NCBI GenBank assembly: GCA_964035575.1
Contig: OZ037931.1
Span: 9,567-73,566 of the forward strand
DNA: 64,000 nucleotides
Origin: Rhynchopus sp. YZ270_cl-10
Lineage: Eukaryota; Euglenozoa; Diplonemea; Diplonemida; Diplonemidae
Direction: 5' to 3'
In this document: in pieces, positions 31,101 to 37,733 of the stretch
How positions within the stretch are numbered: position 1 is the first letter of the stretch
How the letters are laid out: each line of letters begins with the position of its first letter
The notes under the pieces: generated by a model
Databases searched by the model: none
What the model was told of the DNA's origin: nothing
The model's input: the letters and a program-made list of their open reading frames with translations, nothing else
Program-made: the position numbers and the translations under genes

Positions 31101-33446
31101 ACGCGTGTCCACTCCCATCGGTGCCGTCGCGTTCACTGTCTCAACCACAAGCGGGCCCCACGTCCCCGTGCGCGTGTCGTTCATGTACCACGTCGCCCAC
31201 GCAGGGTACGCCGGTGCGCCCGCCGCGTCCTGATTCACAATGTAGTCCGGCACAAGCGGGTGTGCTGCCGTCGACGTCGTCCCCGGCAGGTACGAGTCGT
31301 TCAGGTGTGTCCAGCGCACGGGCAGCGACCCGGTCCCGCCCTTGTGGAACGGCAGCACGCGCATCCCCGAGTTCTTCGTGCACGTCGCCCCGCTGTACGT
31401 GCACGTCTTCCGGTAGCACACATACCACTGCGAGTACCGCGTCGCCGGCACGTACAGCGTCGACACCGTCACCGCCACACCGCCCGTCGCGTCCGCCACC
31501 CCAGACGCCGTCGGGTCCCCAACAAGGTTGCGCGACCCAATCGGGTACGGCGCCTCCTCCTCCACGAAGCCTCCCTGCGACGACGACGACGCTGTGTCCA
31601 GCGCACGCGACCAGCACCCTGCCAGCGGCTGCGACCCTGTCTTCGCTGCTGTCGGCCACGGGTGCGCACGTCCGTCCGTCTGTGCCTCTGCCAGCGACGC
31701 AGCCGCCACAATACGGAAGTAGTCGCCCCCAGACGGCGCCCAGTAGTTCGCACTCGTCGTCATCACCATCGGGTCCGCCCCAGACGCCTGCGGCGCACTC
31801 ACCGCCACTGTGCTCGACGCCGGCAGGTTGTTCAGCGCCCCGGCACCGCTGTCGTCAAACACAATCTCCCCCCACGTCCCGGGCGTCATGTCCACCATCG
31901 ACCACCCGACAGGCTCCACCACGGCCGTGAAGTACAGGTTCGCCGAGTTCGACGCACACGCCGACGGCGACGTGCAGCGGTACAGCTTCCGCCACACGGG
32001 CGCAGTTGCGTTCGTGCTGTTCAGGTTGGACACCTCCGCACGCTCCTGCCGCGACGAGTAGCAGATGTCGTACTTCGCCGCCGTCTGCGGCAGACGCACG
32101 TACACCATCGCCTCCGACCACATCGGCGTCACCGTCGAGTTCTGTGCGTAGTACGTGCCGCTCGACGACCACGAGTCCACCAGCGGGTTTGCGTACGGCG
32201 TCCCAAACACACCCACACCGCCCGCAGTCGCACCCTCCAGCAGCCCGCGCGTCCCCTCGCCCTGCCACGTCCCTGCCGCGTCCACGTAGTTCGTCCCGTA
32301 GTACGGCAGCCCAAACGTCTGGTACTCGTACGTGCACGGGTCCCCCTGCTTCACAATCTTCAGGTTGTCCCCGTCCGCACACTTGAACTCAGCCGTCGCA
32401 CACCCGCTCGGCGCGTACGTGAAGTTGAAGTTCGCCTGCGCCGACAGCAGCTGCACCACTGCGTACTGCCCCAGCGTCGCGTCGGGCAGGTAGTACCACA
32501 GCTTCGCTGCCTGAGGTGTGAACTTGTACTCCCCGTTCCCGAGCACAAGCATCTTCCACTGCCCGAACTCAGCCTGCGTCTCCTTGTCAAACAAACGCGA
32601 GTCCAGCACGTGCTTGAAGCACACAACAAACGTCGTTGTCGACGGCGGTGCCACAAACGTTGCGTGAGCAGACGACACAAACCGGTCCCCTGCCGCACTG
32701 TCCGCCATAGACATCCCGTACTCCGTCGTCTGTGCCAGCGGCGTTGCGCTTGTGTACTCGCACCGGATGTCCTTCGTCGAGTCCCACGTGTACATGCGCA
32801 CGTCAAACTGCGCCGCAGCCGTCGAGTTCAGTGCGTACTCCACACGCTTCGTCCCGTCCGGTGTCTGCAGCACCGTCTGCACACGCACACGGAACTCGTC
32901 ACCCTCCCGCAGTGTGGCCCCGTGGTACATCCCCATCGTGTAGTTGTTGTACGACCCGAGCGAGTGTGTCAGCGACACTGTCTTCGACAGCGACTGCGTC
33001 AGCGACGTCGACAGCGACAGAGACTTCGACAGCGACCCAGACGCCGACGCCGTCCCCGTTGGCAGCGACAGCGACACGGACGCCGACTTCGACTTCGACA
33101 GCGACCCTGAGAAGGACGCTGTTCCAGACGGCAGTGAGAACGACATTGATCCTGTCGGCAGCGACAGTGACGACGACGCTGTCCCAGACGGCAGCGAGTA
33201 CGACATCGACCCCGTCGGCAGCGACAGCGACACAGACGCTGACTTCGAGGTTGACAGACTGCGCGACTTCGACTTCGACATCGTGTACGTCACCGTCTTT
33301 GTGTTTGCAGCTTCTCCAACATGCCCAACAAGGGCAACCCCGAGCAGGGCCACCCCCACAAGGGCGCTAGGCCCTGTTCTTCCCATTCTCTTTCGAGAAC
33401 CCGAGCTCTCTTGCGGTCTCAGGTTTCCCTTCCCGTTCAGCCACAC
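19170..33446 (-). CDS. giant surface protein, 4758 aa, repeated VCY-type modules, GPI-like tail
   Basis: One unbroken frame of 14.3 kb ending in TAG. The leader is best from Met21 (nt 33386: ALVGVALLGVALVG); the longest start adds 20 polar residues. Residues about 50-140 are Ser-rich (SKSKS, SLPTGS, SLPSGT repeats), a likely O-glycosylated stalk. Residues about 150-1800 hold at least nine copies of a 130-220-aa module, each with an (L/F)(K/R)(I/L)V-x2-G-x2-C-like strand and a Y-x-(V/I/L)-C-(Y/F/I) strand; the second Cys is at 276, 462, 677, 876, 1098, 1227, 1380, 1588 and 1747. The second half has other repeats marked by C-x2-C (first Cys at 2447, 3123, 3306, 3445). After a possible SEA-like stretch and a Pro/Thr linker it ends in a hydrophobic tail with no cytoplasmic residues (VTLCVAVLALFAL), fitting GPI attachment. 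An adhesin or coat role is inferred. Confidence 0.85.
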   Translation of the reverse strand: MWLNGKGNLRPQESSGSRKRMGRTGPSALVGVALLGVALVGHVGEAANTKTVTYTMSKSKSRSLSTSKSASVSLSLPTGSMSYSLPSGTASSSLSLPTGSMSFSLPSGTASFSGSLSKSKSASVSLSLPTGTASASGSLSKSLSLSTSLTQSLSKTVSLTHSLGSYNNYTMGMYHGATLREGDEFRVRVQTVLQTPDGTKRVEYALNSTAAAQFDVRMYTWDSTKDIRCEYTSATPLAQTTEYGMSMADSAAGDRFVSSAHATFVAPPSTTTFVVCFKHVLDSRLFDKETQAEFGQWKMLVLGNGEYKFTPQAAKLWYYLPDATLGQYAVVQLLSAQANFNFTYAPSGCATAEFKCADGDNLKIVKQGDPCTYEYQTFGLPYYGTNYVDAAGTWQGEGTRGLLEGATAGGVGVFGTPYANPLVDSWSSSGTYYAQNSTVTPMWSEAMVYVRLPQTAAKYDICYSSRQERAEVSNLNSTNATAPVWRKLYRCTSPSACASNSANLYFTAVVEPVGWSMVDMTPGTWGEIVFDDSGAGALNNLPASSTVAVSAPQASGADPMVMTTSANYWAPSGGDYFRIVAAASLAEAQTDGRAHPWPTAAKTGSQPLAGCWSRALDTASSSSQGGFVEEEAPYPIGSRNLVGDPTASGVADATGGVAVTVSTLYVPATRYSQWYVCYRKTCTYSGATCTKNSGMRVLPFHKGGTGSLPVRWTHLNDSYLPGTTSTAAHPLVPDYIVNQDAAGAPAYPAWATWYMNDTRTGTWGPLVVETVNATAPMGVDTRAWNFGRTYATGDRVGQTVGSVLRLVQAGKPCDYASFRPIPSVGAENKDGGMVECNNAGAETDKTACAGSMSDVAASSNAAYYITVPDITNYIVCHRNRFFNWVALSPSGTTGAWNDKTKPMPDSVLERGAWVSPSSYFTPTTSALTSLSLSAVEMRAGMEALFLITDATVSLQVGPRKACAGGCPASGDVLRLVAADKNCDINPYNWNMGKLADAHLSLICNVTGAGSIAQSGLYYDSASVRACALAGPTQTMCQNATCNSTEPHLAELAAKTPDIYDDIVPHDHTYTGGHATVAAVVVMPPHITTSNGPNFYKVCYKQAGMDNWAVFNETWEVKPAPAMKVSPARISEVLLGGELKRFRVQLTTGTLAVTDNNGTITADFSLYAKLVPFSTMEQNRYCQNQAGSSEGEIYSAATSKFNLLTDGANNTVDFYLTVPHTPGNYSLCVQLRQSSEDWMSWWRPGSADANAYDYKVIDNGVRWYVTPGNQPTNQGLSKVQFLRCAPTVNHTCSPAASQDVFDTNPGKDAAKIVAVGSACHDGSTNLTQWGTSVHVWTEPGSTASALGMTDLGPADGPSDVAELRTVLPAATNDARTQYKVCIRTVFLQGGLGGTALKARWVEVQEAQGLSGQHLVQAATGRAGFRTEMGLVKSWTLNAALRPAVSLYSSEAKADATALAGVSTQYVADVTAATATATDGFVFNTYSSTASNTELQAQNIFKLVMSKTPVGRLPKDPSTEATWGTLSNWAGSGVGVDCMSPAAVSNVGTCTDNDTTSGTPFCPYLASTTSGTSIGAYFHIPLNPGSYQVCYKVNHTSLTVANPWLRLASSSEGDYLLHSHPAFLEMIVGSAQANMSVFDLRTMESTWDTTGEQVSVSSWCGTSSGVNCTALNGASGFTTDLVTIANDTQVCPTPSTVAGSATGAPEWFQLVRTTNASAMVADTWGTTTASAFALPPALYPATSGQYKICVFKAGEATATAMGNASAKQVTKKGVVYQLYNRGLKKYGGGSGYWRDSNIPPSQLTVTSTLAFNSSLRFMQFTTATTLETLYGASAVSAASVTDATTGMVSRTPLLTSGAVVVYDVQVATKDKLPVPFGSFPLVVKRCAQATAFAGLECVAASQVDPTVSPGPFTVWAIGGACKQANATQYGWERNGLRQFTQSGQVRLSLQYRSACPAGEFGCGVRFEATTQSGVQLLSPAQWVNVAAKAPNGVALDGNEPNTAFKGTAMKTTGCATTGVTTCYLKKCVHGLPCTLSLQARRDGPSEFAANGTVQVLYAQDDYGANYSASAAPPQVATALGSTVGSQPLLPAEVWGLGGTASYTFTPKLKDGALASTTVYLNVTYQGVTTGGAVHLSWTRFVVEVSRAVLAAVDPVRVDPWDVAGGLAATRSPSPAFIGAMTAATASVAGSITAVSGSYLEALVPYQLTYVPRDASLKALPKVWGALSGWKVTATVGTATTDNMVLYSRYPDETFVTAPQILSKAALMETIGNAFSFAFVFRVYVVDNACSRFSSTGGCTLVFTFSDGTNTVKANVVTPVRVPASTVEVTPAAASGTVREGISVAVRPGSYIAAPSTGAQTFVYDDFHYGEVFALLDGPGPTDGASNRDKLRMTPDATNWVAGQCAYSSPSGKGCLVEKYPTKTLAAAASVAGATGSWGAQWTMRPHVPCNRCAFTFHTTWGAGPDSSEYAADGTQRGTTTLTWTEEAVTLECSSAAVQITTGAVMSDEFALTVSAGVTGMTGTNAVYPRWWVMTNSNTSVTPAGVYPLYKVGETKTAWWSQMGARANMGTAVANFSRLYFDNTTVPALGATADVKVVFSAVGIRYASGAQAAAGSRPTGTSAYTCTSAVTLSQREAAVAAAVTTTTSIQLVSVGGGVTSLCASSASGVCTEYTATVSEFGAGITVDVKFVNTSSTGTVVDDTSSRNVTVAQAGGAGSSPSGAPAWTYGTEVWTSGTIVLDSAYNPSSLETIGTNTYTYGNLTVVATRTQPDAAVLAVAPQGAGSVTLKYSGTGAPARKAMFKVCEAAWDGSAEVMSTVANRCVTISLWITPTTQTRATVYAVEPASQSFVHGTTSACGAATTATFTVASYFTVGTSTTLRYWAYDSQLGYTLTAGTQYLLESGATTAAASLMKNNSVTRGAAITHTVATTGLKVSFTFYGRDKVTTNTTASVAGAVQSDVGGTITAVATTAQYMWVSATETLSKWEVNTTVSVDDECPTKRRLQTSTSNYRTYGTGVPGAGWSYASGGAVAGLPFPIQTVVRTTSGARAWSFTKDILVRVAKRSWTGCNDGGTLKVYDLAGSLASETTRLVEGTVKTTTWVESATAAVSTRGGVAVPWSVLSTECEACTLQLDLCYGGKTAATCLDGLGVGSTDPSDALPIFADRSKLSKPFSVKAPRMDVMEVYDQTLPDSTSAIRVGDMFAVKVENVQRFAGVWAMNEPSTSGWTREVWVRSVWMGESGATLAQMRYGNGGFVHDGAARAAAAGGSAPPSGCNAAVSAAEFAAAADRVTLSGASSGSLNFFFARPCGRCQVWLDYRLTPPAALVGRHMAVRSSFPLRAYTAAVAVPGSALVYTVQTCGMAWLLGGVPLTAVRRRKPFSVGAVRVDAHNIPAWEGTTSAAFARQGGAGNGAGVAAVVTSPVSSPGGSSVNAVGGSATVRAFFLRACYQCSVSFAGKASPLTVLTDATQIIAVPAFHYEKYMLRKMTAAGAKASWMFDVYAADDLGDRAYAVGGPPTEYALQRMYQTRAANHRAAASMSASGKLPSDPTALLNGSAVTVTYGSTSGLRLTEGTKVYNGIPMPVVEKTTPVGAAGQATVEVSKAAMQLSLSFVVTGAAGVPTGFFGEKKAPMVHFSVEAGAMAVDTLPSASSSSRSSAGGAACTADRVVGEGYCTFNAYAIGQAPGAQTASDKWYVSAVRGVSTATVTCGSCGTAWVSPNATYMGGVATFKLGLTGLTAGTTAACSCDVVVTSPASLVNGTSQTFKVAYTDTSLADWKWTSSQTLEVPATTTGKAYSVYNRTVHVGLAAWDTTGKFRGIGGVSWAAGASVTAVPTEMVPEGCFACASGTTTCAIANTKDPKTGAAGTGDAIEIAGVFAAVGTCQLKAGAFTGFPTGTTAPTTAVTFTVEAPVGLMIAGAPNEGSVLSRPNFTRLWGRTLSGAPAAVTGVGSSLSFQVVDAKGMPVVGDNHMQFTLTGTRKSNTSTTTVTWTGVARRGVGTFQIRSNQTTRTAACEAWRPQIAADHEATAQQVAVSGMPACEHVPWFFTVQAVAPMTTSGPTPFAAIADVGPLHFVRRAVRLAAFARIGVPCVPPMDMTGVNSSNANSNSTNSSKVWKPMKPICPTPPAGLPTAHLMLVKQVMKGWVPLGLGGMGAKNGRDSHMGRPWSKPHPATWGRGYNFTMKVVALGLDGIQVKHPEDKGSAAPVQLRPLAVPCSNVDKSKSGKWVLDTCVDGKGTSGACGWGKKIASLPKCMPKESSGWNVPAFSFKLKSGEATFKDISYGKMAGWKQSGLTRFYLSTTQLNYKYGKGDVSTNPAATFAKPDDTFLFEVNMQDAAALRPGGNHWMCSGTACKSTTYYPEPGKPFALMLSVVDVMGDAVRSDSNSSVKVSGVCLDKVHNSYFAHAKPNALDFINKPTYSFQGGWTQLTQLYVTEPCAQMQLTVVCTSGASDQMKLCTGNMVTLEFPVDYPASSGNVTRAPTPPPEVITLSGLSLAAFDTEALAMPFVNNVRKGDAEIQMLKLLKKGNPVIKAAFLKWVCAKLGGGGITAADKISGRCVDKTITAAPPTLPPTAAPCNMTADPNCTGIATVAGGAGAAAYRSFFALATTVDVVTEFEIETAVTVDAAAVSTAVKDAIVADLADPNSILKQSPTPGVTSPFATASTSNMQVGVANTPVPPPPPTPAPPTNVPPTTSQPTSMSPPTPQPPVVPTAPPTAAPPTSVPPVTFDPNIIPIPTSGGVLVPTLWVTLCVAVLALFAL

Positions 33447-34020
33447 GCTCTCACGGCCTCTCTCTCGTTTACTTGTTTTTGTGTAAGTGTAGAACTTTAT
33501 GTGTAAAAATCAGAAAATAGTTTCTCCTGTGTTGTGTTGGGTGGTGCTGTGTGTGAGGAGAGGTATGTGGGATGGCATGACAAATGCTTGCAGCACGTGT
33601 GGTGTCTTTACTGTTGTGTTCACTCTTCTCTTCCAAACAATAAAACACTAAGACTAAACAACATTAGCAAATGCAGGAACTTTTGCTCGAGATAACCCTG
33701 AGAGCCGCTCTTGCCTGTCCTCTGAAGTCTCAACCCGAACCCCAACCCATGGACCATGGAGAGTAGTTGCGTTGCCAAGTTAGAGAGCAAATACAACAAG
33801 GTCCAAATAAGGAGATAGAAAAGGGAAAAATGAAAATCTGGATCAGAATCAAACTGAGCTCTGCCAACTCTGTACCAAGGACAAGGAAAGAGAAGACTTG
33901 ACATCAGAAGATCAAACGTGTGGCGTGTATTATTAGTTCCGTTTCTCAACCCACAACACTTCCTTGCAAGGAAACGAACAAAGGTTTGAAACATCCCAGC
34001 CTACCTCCCGCTCTAGCACA
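33447..34020. other. intergenic spacer
   Basis: About 570 bp between the giant gene's start and the stop of the MAPEG gene. No gene seen; the minus-strand frame at 33620-33994 has no recognisable domain. A small palindrome (cccatggaccatgg) lies near 33745. Confidence 0.45.
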
Positions 34021-34473
34021 TCAGAGAAGGAGTGCAGTCAGCCTTGCACCGAAGAACAGGTTCACAGTCAGCCCAGACACGAAGGACAGTGCGCGGAACG
34101 GCTGGACCGCAAGCAGATATGTGACAAAGTGGATGAAACGCATGGCTGCGAAGACCTTCAGCAGAAGCACGTCTGTGTCGTTCGCCTTCCCGGAGAGGCC
34201 AAGCAGCAGTGCCATGGCAAGCAGCTGCGGCTCGTTCTCAAGCGAGTTCGACACACACCCCTGCAGCCTTGCCATGTCCTGTGGGGGTCCGTAGGCACCA
34301 AGCAGCACCTTGAACAGCGCCACCAGAGGGGCAGGGATGTCTGTGCTGTCCTCAGCAGTCTTGAACGACGTCGTCAGCAGGCGGGTGCGGATCGTGAGAA
34401 GGTGTGTCACGGCAAGCTTCAGTCCGAGAAACCCAGTCACTCCTGCAACGGTGTTCAGGTACGTGTTCGACAT
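34021..34473 (-). CDS. MAPEG family membrane enzyme, microsomal glutathione transferase-like
   Basis: 150 aa, close to the 155 aa of human MGST1. Four hydrophobic helices are visible: residues about 8-28, 48-62 (short), 82-95 with 101-122, and 128-150. Family marks are present: N-x-LEN at 76-80 between helices, R112-x2-H115-x3-Y119, and R127-ALSF before the last helix. MAPEG proteins form trimers in ER, outer-mitochondrial or other membranes and conjugate glutathione to lipophilic or peroxidised substrates or isomerise eicosanoids. The basic residue usually just before the N-x-LEN motif is replaced (CVSN). Which MAPEG activity it has cannot be read here, though the R-x2-H-x3-Y and RALSF block is closest to MGST1. 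Start chosen at the only early Met. Confidence 0.85.
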   Translation of the reverse strand: MSNTYLNTVAGVTGFLGLKLAVTHLLTIRTRLLTTSFKTAEDSTDIPAPLVALFKVLLGAYGPPQDMARLQGCVSNSLENEPQLLAMALLLGLSGKANDTDVLLLKVFAAMRFIHFVTYLLAVQPFRALSFVSGLTVNLFFGARLTALLL

Positions 34474-34728
34474 ATTGTGGTGTGGTGTTTTGTGTATTGT
34501 GTCTGATTGCAGATGTTGTGTTGTGTTGAGAGAGGACGCTCCACACAGGCTATCTCTTCATGGTGGGCTGTTGTGTTGTGTAAGGAAAACACAACTCCTC
34601 GAAGTGCTACGCCTGCCAGTCCATTGCTCTCTCACCATGGAAGGAGGCCGTTAGGACGTATGGTGGCATGGTGGTGGTGGGCACACAGCTAGGAGGAGAC
34701 AATAGAAGAAAAGCAGTGAGGTGGGCAC

Positions 34729-34759
34729 ATTGTTTTTTATTGAAGATATCCTCAGTCGG
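34729..34759 (-). promoter_or_regulatory. possible RNA-processing motif upstream of MAPEG gene
   Basis: On the minus strand a pyrimidine tract (ccctctttctctccgac) runs into tgAG, then GATATCTTCAATAAAAAACAAT. The block pyrimidines-CCGACT(A/G)AGGA...TCTTCAATAAAAA recurs at 46674-46716, also about 200-260 bp before a gene start. It could be a trans-splice acceptor (tract plus AG), a polyadenylation signal (AATAAA) for the gene before it, or both. Role inferred from position only. Confidence 0.4.
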
Positions 34760-35218
34760 AGAGAAAGAGGGAGAGAGAGTGGGGCTTGGAGGGCTGTGGG
34801 CAACACGGGGATGTGGTGTTTTACCACCATAGACTTTGACTTCGTTTTTGTCATCGTTTTACATGTGTTCCCTACAGTGCAGTGTGCAAACCAGTCGTCA
34901 AAAACATAACACTGAACAGCCAACAGCGAACGTCCAACCAACATCAATGAGAACAGGAAAACAAACAAAAAGGCAGCACCGCTGATGTGACGCATTTATC
35001 ACAATCAATAAAAGTGCGACACTGTCTTTTTCTCGCTTTTTCCTCCCTCTTGAAACTTGGCATTATTAGTGAGTCTCATTTCGCTGCTGTTCCGTCAAAT
35101 GTAGAATAACCACACACTATCAATGGCCTGCACAACATGCAACACTTAACACGAGAGCTATAAAAAAAAATCCACCTTGTGGACAAATACGACAAAATGA
35201 AGACAAAGATAAGTTCAC

Positions 35219-35254
35219 AAGATGACCCTCAGCCCCTCATGCTTGGTCACCTTT
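35219..35254. repeat. conserved hairpin motif, copy 2
   Basis: aagatga ... cagcccctcatgcttg ... tcacctt. Same nested arms and pyrimidine loop as the copies at 12362, 35370 and 35813. Confidence 0.55.
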
Positions 35255-35369
35255 AAAAAGAAAGACGGGTGGGGCGGTGGTGGGTATTCATGGGCAGTGG
35301 AAAAAGTATGTGATATTTGACTAAAACAACACATACGCTGAAGGCTGCATAAAAAGAAGACAAGTTTGT

Positions 35370-35406
35370 AACGATGAACCTAAGCCTCTCGTCTGCTTAG
35401 TCACCT
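35370..35406. repeat. conserved hairpin motif, copy 3
   Basis: Best inner stem of the set: ctaagc / gcttag around ctctcgt, with outer gatga / tcacc arms. Confidence 0.6.
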
Positions 35407-35812
35407 ATGACCTAAAAGAGCATTTGAAAGATTAAGAGTACTCTCTGTGCACAGACGTCCTAAAAGAGTGAACACACAATGTCCTCACTCCCCACATCGG
35501 TTCTAAGTGGGGGTGTGAATACCGGACGTTGTGCTGCAAGCAAAGATGCAAAAGGAGGAGACCAGTGTACTAGCCTACCACGCTTCCGCGTAAAAACCCC
35601 TTTGTAGTGTGGTGTGGGGGTTGGGAAGGAAAGTTATAGAAATATAAATGTATCGAGTTTCGCTGCTTTGCTTTTGGCTTTCCCAAAAGCAAAAGATGTT
35701 GGAACATGCAAAAAAAAATTAAATCCATAATTCAGATTCGTTTGCATACTTTCTATTTACAGAAAATAGAAAAGATGCAAAAAGGGGGTAAGGAGAGGAA
35801 GGGGGTTTTAGT

Positions 35813-35848
35813 AAGATGATGACAAGCCCCTCGTGCTTAGTCACCTTT
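35813..35848. repeat. conserved hairpin motif, copy 4
   Basis: aagatgatga, then caagcccctcgtgcttag, then tcaccttt, about 140 bp before the transposon-like element at 35986. Confidence 0.6.
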
Positions 35849-35985
35849 CTTGAAAACAATTTGTGTTGAACGAAAAAGATTCGCTTCGCGAAGAGGATTC
35901 CTTAAAAGGGGAGAGACTTCGAACGAACTTTACTCAAAGAAGAAGAAAAAAGCTTGAAAAATTACAAAAGCACTCTCGTGGCAGT

Positions 35986-36944
35986 GTAAAGGGGGGGTAG
36001 ACCTATTATTACAGTAGACCTATTATTCCGTAATAATAGGTCCACCGTTTTTGGCCTTTTATTTAAAGTTTAACTTTTGAAAGTTTAAAAAATTTTAAGT
36101 TTAACTGTAATAATAGGTGTGACCCTAAGGTGGTAGGGTGGGTTGGCGGTGTGAGAACCATGCGTGGGCCACACACGGCATGCGTTTGGCAACCACACGT
36201 TGTGGTTAACGCCTGCATAGCATGTGCAGAGCGTTGTGTGTAACGCAAAGACACAAGGGGGTTTGCCCATGGGGACGAGTTTGAGCAGCCCACCGAAGGT
36301 GGGCTGCGTTTGGTAACCACTCGTTCCCTTGCTTGGGTTCCTTTTTTGCGTTTGGTAACCTCGTAGCCTTGCTTGGGTTCCTTTCGTTGCGTACAGATCG
36401 GTTGCGTTGTGCTGGTTGTGTTTGTTGCCACATGTTCGTGGGTACCTGTTGGTTTCTTTTCAGATCTTTGCATACCACGATCAAGAGGGAGTGGTAAGGA
36501 TTAGCAAAACTAAATTGCATCAAGGATACAACTGAGCTCGTTGTCGCTGTCGATCTCCAAAGGCTCTATCACATCGTGATCGAGGTCAACGACAGGGATC
36601 GGCTCATCTTCCATCTCCACATCCACATCCAGAGACTCATCCAGATCCACGTATTGAGGTTCTGGTTTAGGCGGTGCAGACACAATCACAGGAGAGTCAG
36701 AGCCAGACATGTTTTAAAAGTTGGAATGATTTTGTCTTGTAATCCTGACAGGACTATTGACTATGTGGGGGCGGTAAGGGTGGAATAGGGGGTAATAGGT
36801 GGAAGAGGTGTAATAGTGGTTAAATAGCGCTTAAATAGCACTGTAATAATAGGTCATTAAACTTTTCAAAAGTTAAACTTTTTTGGGATTTTTCAGGAAA
36901 AAAAAAATTTTTAAGGTGTAATAATAGGTCTGCTCCCCCTTTAC
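35986..36944. mobile_element. DNA transposon-like element, 28-bp inverted repeats, likely TA target
   Basis: Ends 35986-36013 and 36917-36944 are inverted repeats matching at 26 of 28 bases (gtaaaggggg ... agacctattattaca). TA pairs at both tips allow a TA target duplication, as in Tc1/mariner-type elements; that family call is inference because no transposase is present. Subterminal sequence is also inverted (gtttaacttttgaaa at about 36067 against its complement at about 36865), and aataataggt occurs in both directions near both ends, six times in all. Inside are a direct repeat (ttgcttgggttcctt, about 36330 and 36372) and one small minus-strand gene. It is therefore a non-autonomous element, possibly with a captured gene. 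Confidence 0.75.
36510..36710 (-). CDS. small acidic protein inside the transposon-like element
   Basis: 66 aa, strongly acidic, no signal or membrane segment. The codons are balanced and GC-richer than the flanks, which favours real coding. It has two hydrophobic-acidic motifs that look like SUMO-interacting motifs (YVDLDES at 20-26 and VVDLDHD at 40-46) and a possible third (CILD at 61-64). A peptide of this kind could bind SUMO or another ubiquitin-like protein, or act as an acidic activation segment. It resembles no transposase. It may be a host gene fragment carried by the element or an accessory protein of a larger relative. The start is the first Met, set in aaaacATGtct. Confidence 0.5.
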   Translation of the reverse strand: MSGSDSPVIVSAPPKPEPQYVDLDESLDVDVEMEDEPIPVVDLDHDVIEPLEIDSDNELSCILDAI

Positions 36945-36981
36945 TTTGGTACACTGTCGTGAGAGTAAAAAGAAAACTGTG

Positions 36982-37015
<34 letters not shown>

Positions 37016-37733
37016 CAAAGAGATAATTGTATCTCGTGAGAACACAACACACATTGGAAAACAAATCGGGTAGTCCTAAAGAACATTGTATTGGGAGATG
37101 GTGAAAACAGTTTATAACAAGTCGCAAGGGAGAAGGGGGAAGGGGGAGGGGTTGTGCCGCTGCTTGTACCAACTACGACAGCAACAATCTCAGGTGTGAT
37201 ATTGTGTCCTTTTCATGTCCTCCTTTAGTTTTGTTTTTGGACTGAAAACACCGGTGAGAGTTGTGTCTGAAGTGTCAGTGAAGAGGGTAACACTTCGTTT
37301 TTGTTGTTGTTTTGCAAAGAAAAATTAATGACACAAATCACACAAAGCACAAAGTAATCTTTTGCAAAAAAAAAAAAAAAAAAAAAGTTGAAAAACACTG
37401 CCACGTATCGCAGGACAACAGCCGAGTAGGATATGTGTCGTTGACGTGAGCCTGCCAAAACAGCATGCCACGTCACACAACCCCGTCACGTCCATACGGG
37501 TTGTATATCTAATGAGGCTGAAGTCGCAACGAATGGAGGGGGAAGCGTGCAGCTAAAAGGAAGAAACAACTCGAAGATGAATAGACCTCATGGGACACAT
37601 GCTTGTTCATGTTACGTGTGTCACCTTCGGAAGCCTAGTTTCAATAAAACTGAAGCGAGACATATTTCTTGGGGAAAGAACTCGGAAAATCGGGGGAAAT
37701 CGAAAAAAAATCGGTAAAAACGAGAAACAAAAG
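36945..37733. other. AT-rich spacer with A homopolymers
   Basis: No gene supported. A run of about 29 A lies at 36985-37013 and another of about 20 at 37367-37386. Short T-rich frames on the minus strand arise from these runs. Confidence 0.5.

Larger units (their letters stand above)
34474..35985. other. intergenic spacer with processing-like motifs and hairpins
   Basis: 1.5 kb without a gene. It contains the motif at 34729-34759 shared with 46674-46716 and three copies of a conserved hairpin (35219, 35370, 35813), listed separately. The rest is AT-rich with short A and G runs. Confidence 0.5.

Noticed and set aside
29448-33110. 1220-codon plus-strand open frame
   Set aside because: It lies wholly antisense to the giant minus-strand gene; its composition is Arg/His-rich from GC-rich codons read backwards, with no domain. 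Many similar plus-strand frames over 3000-32000 fail the same way.
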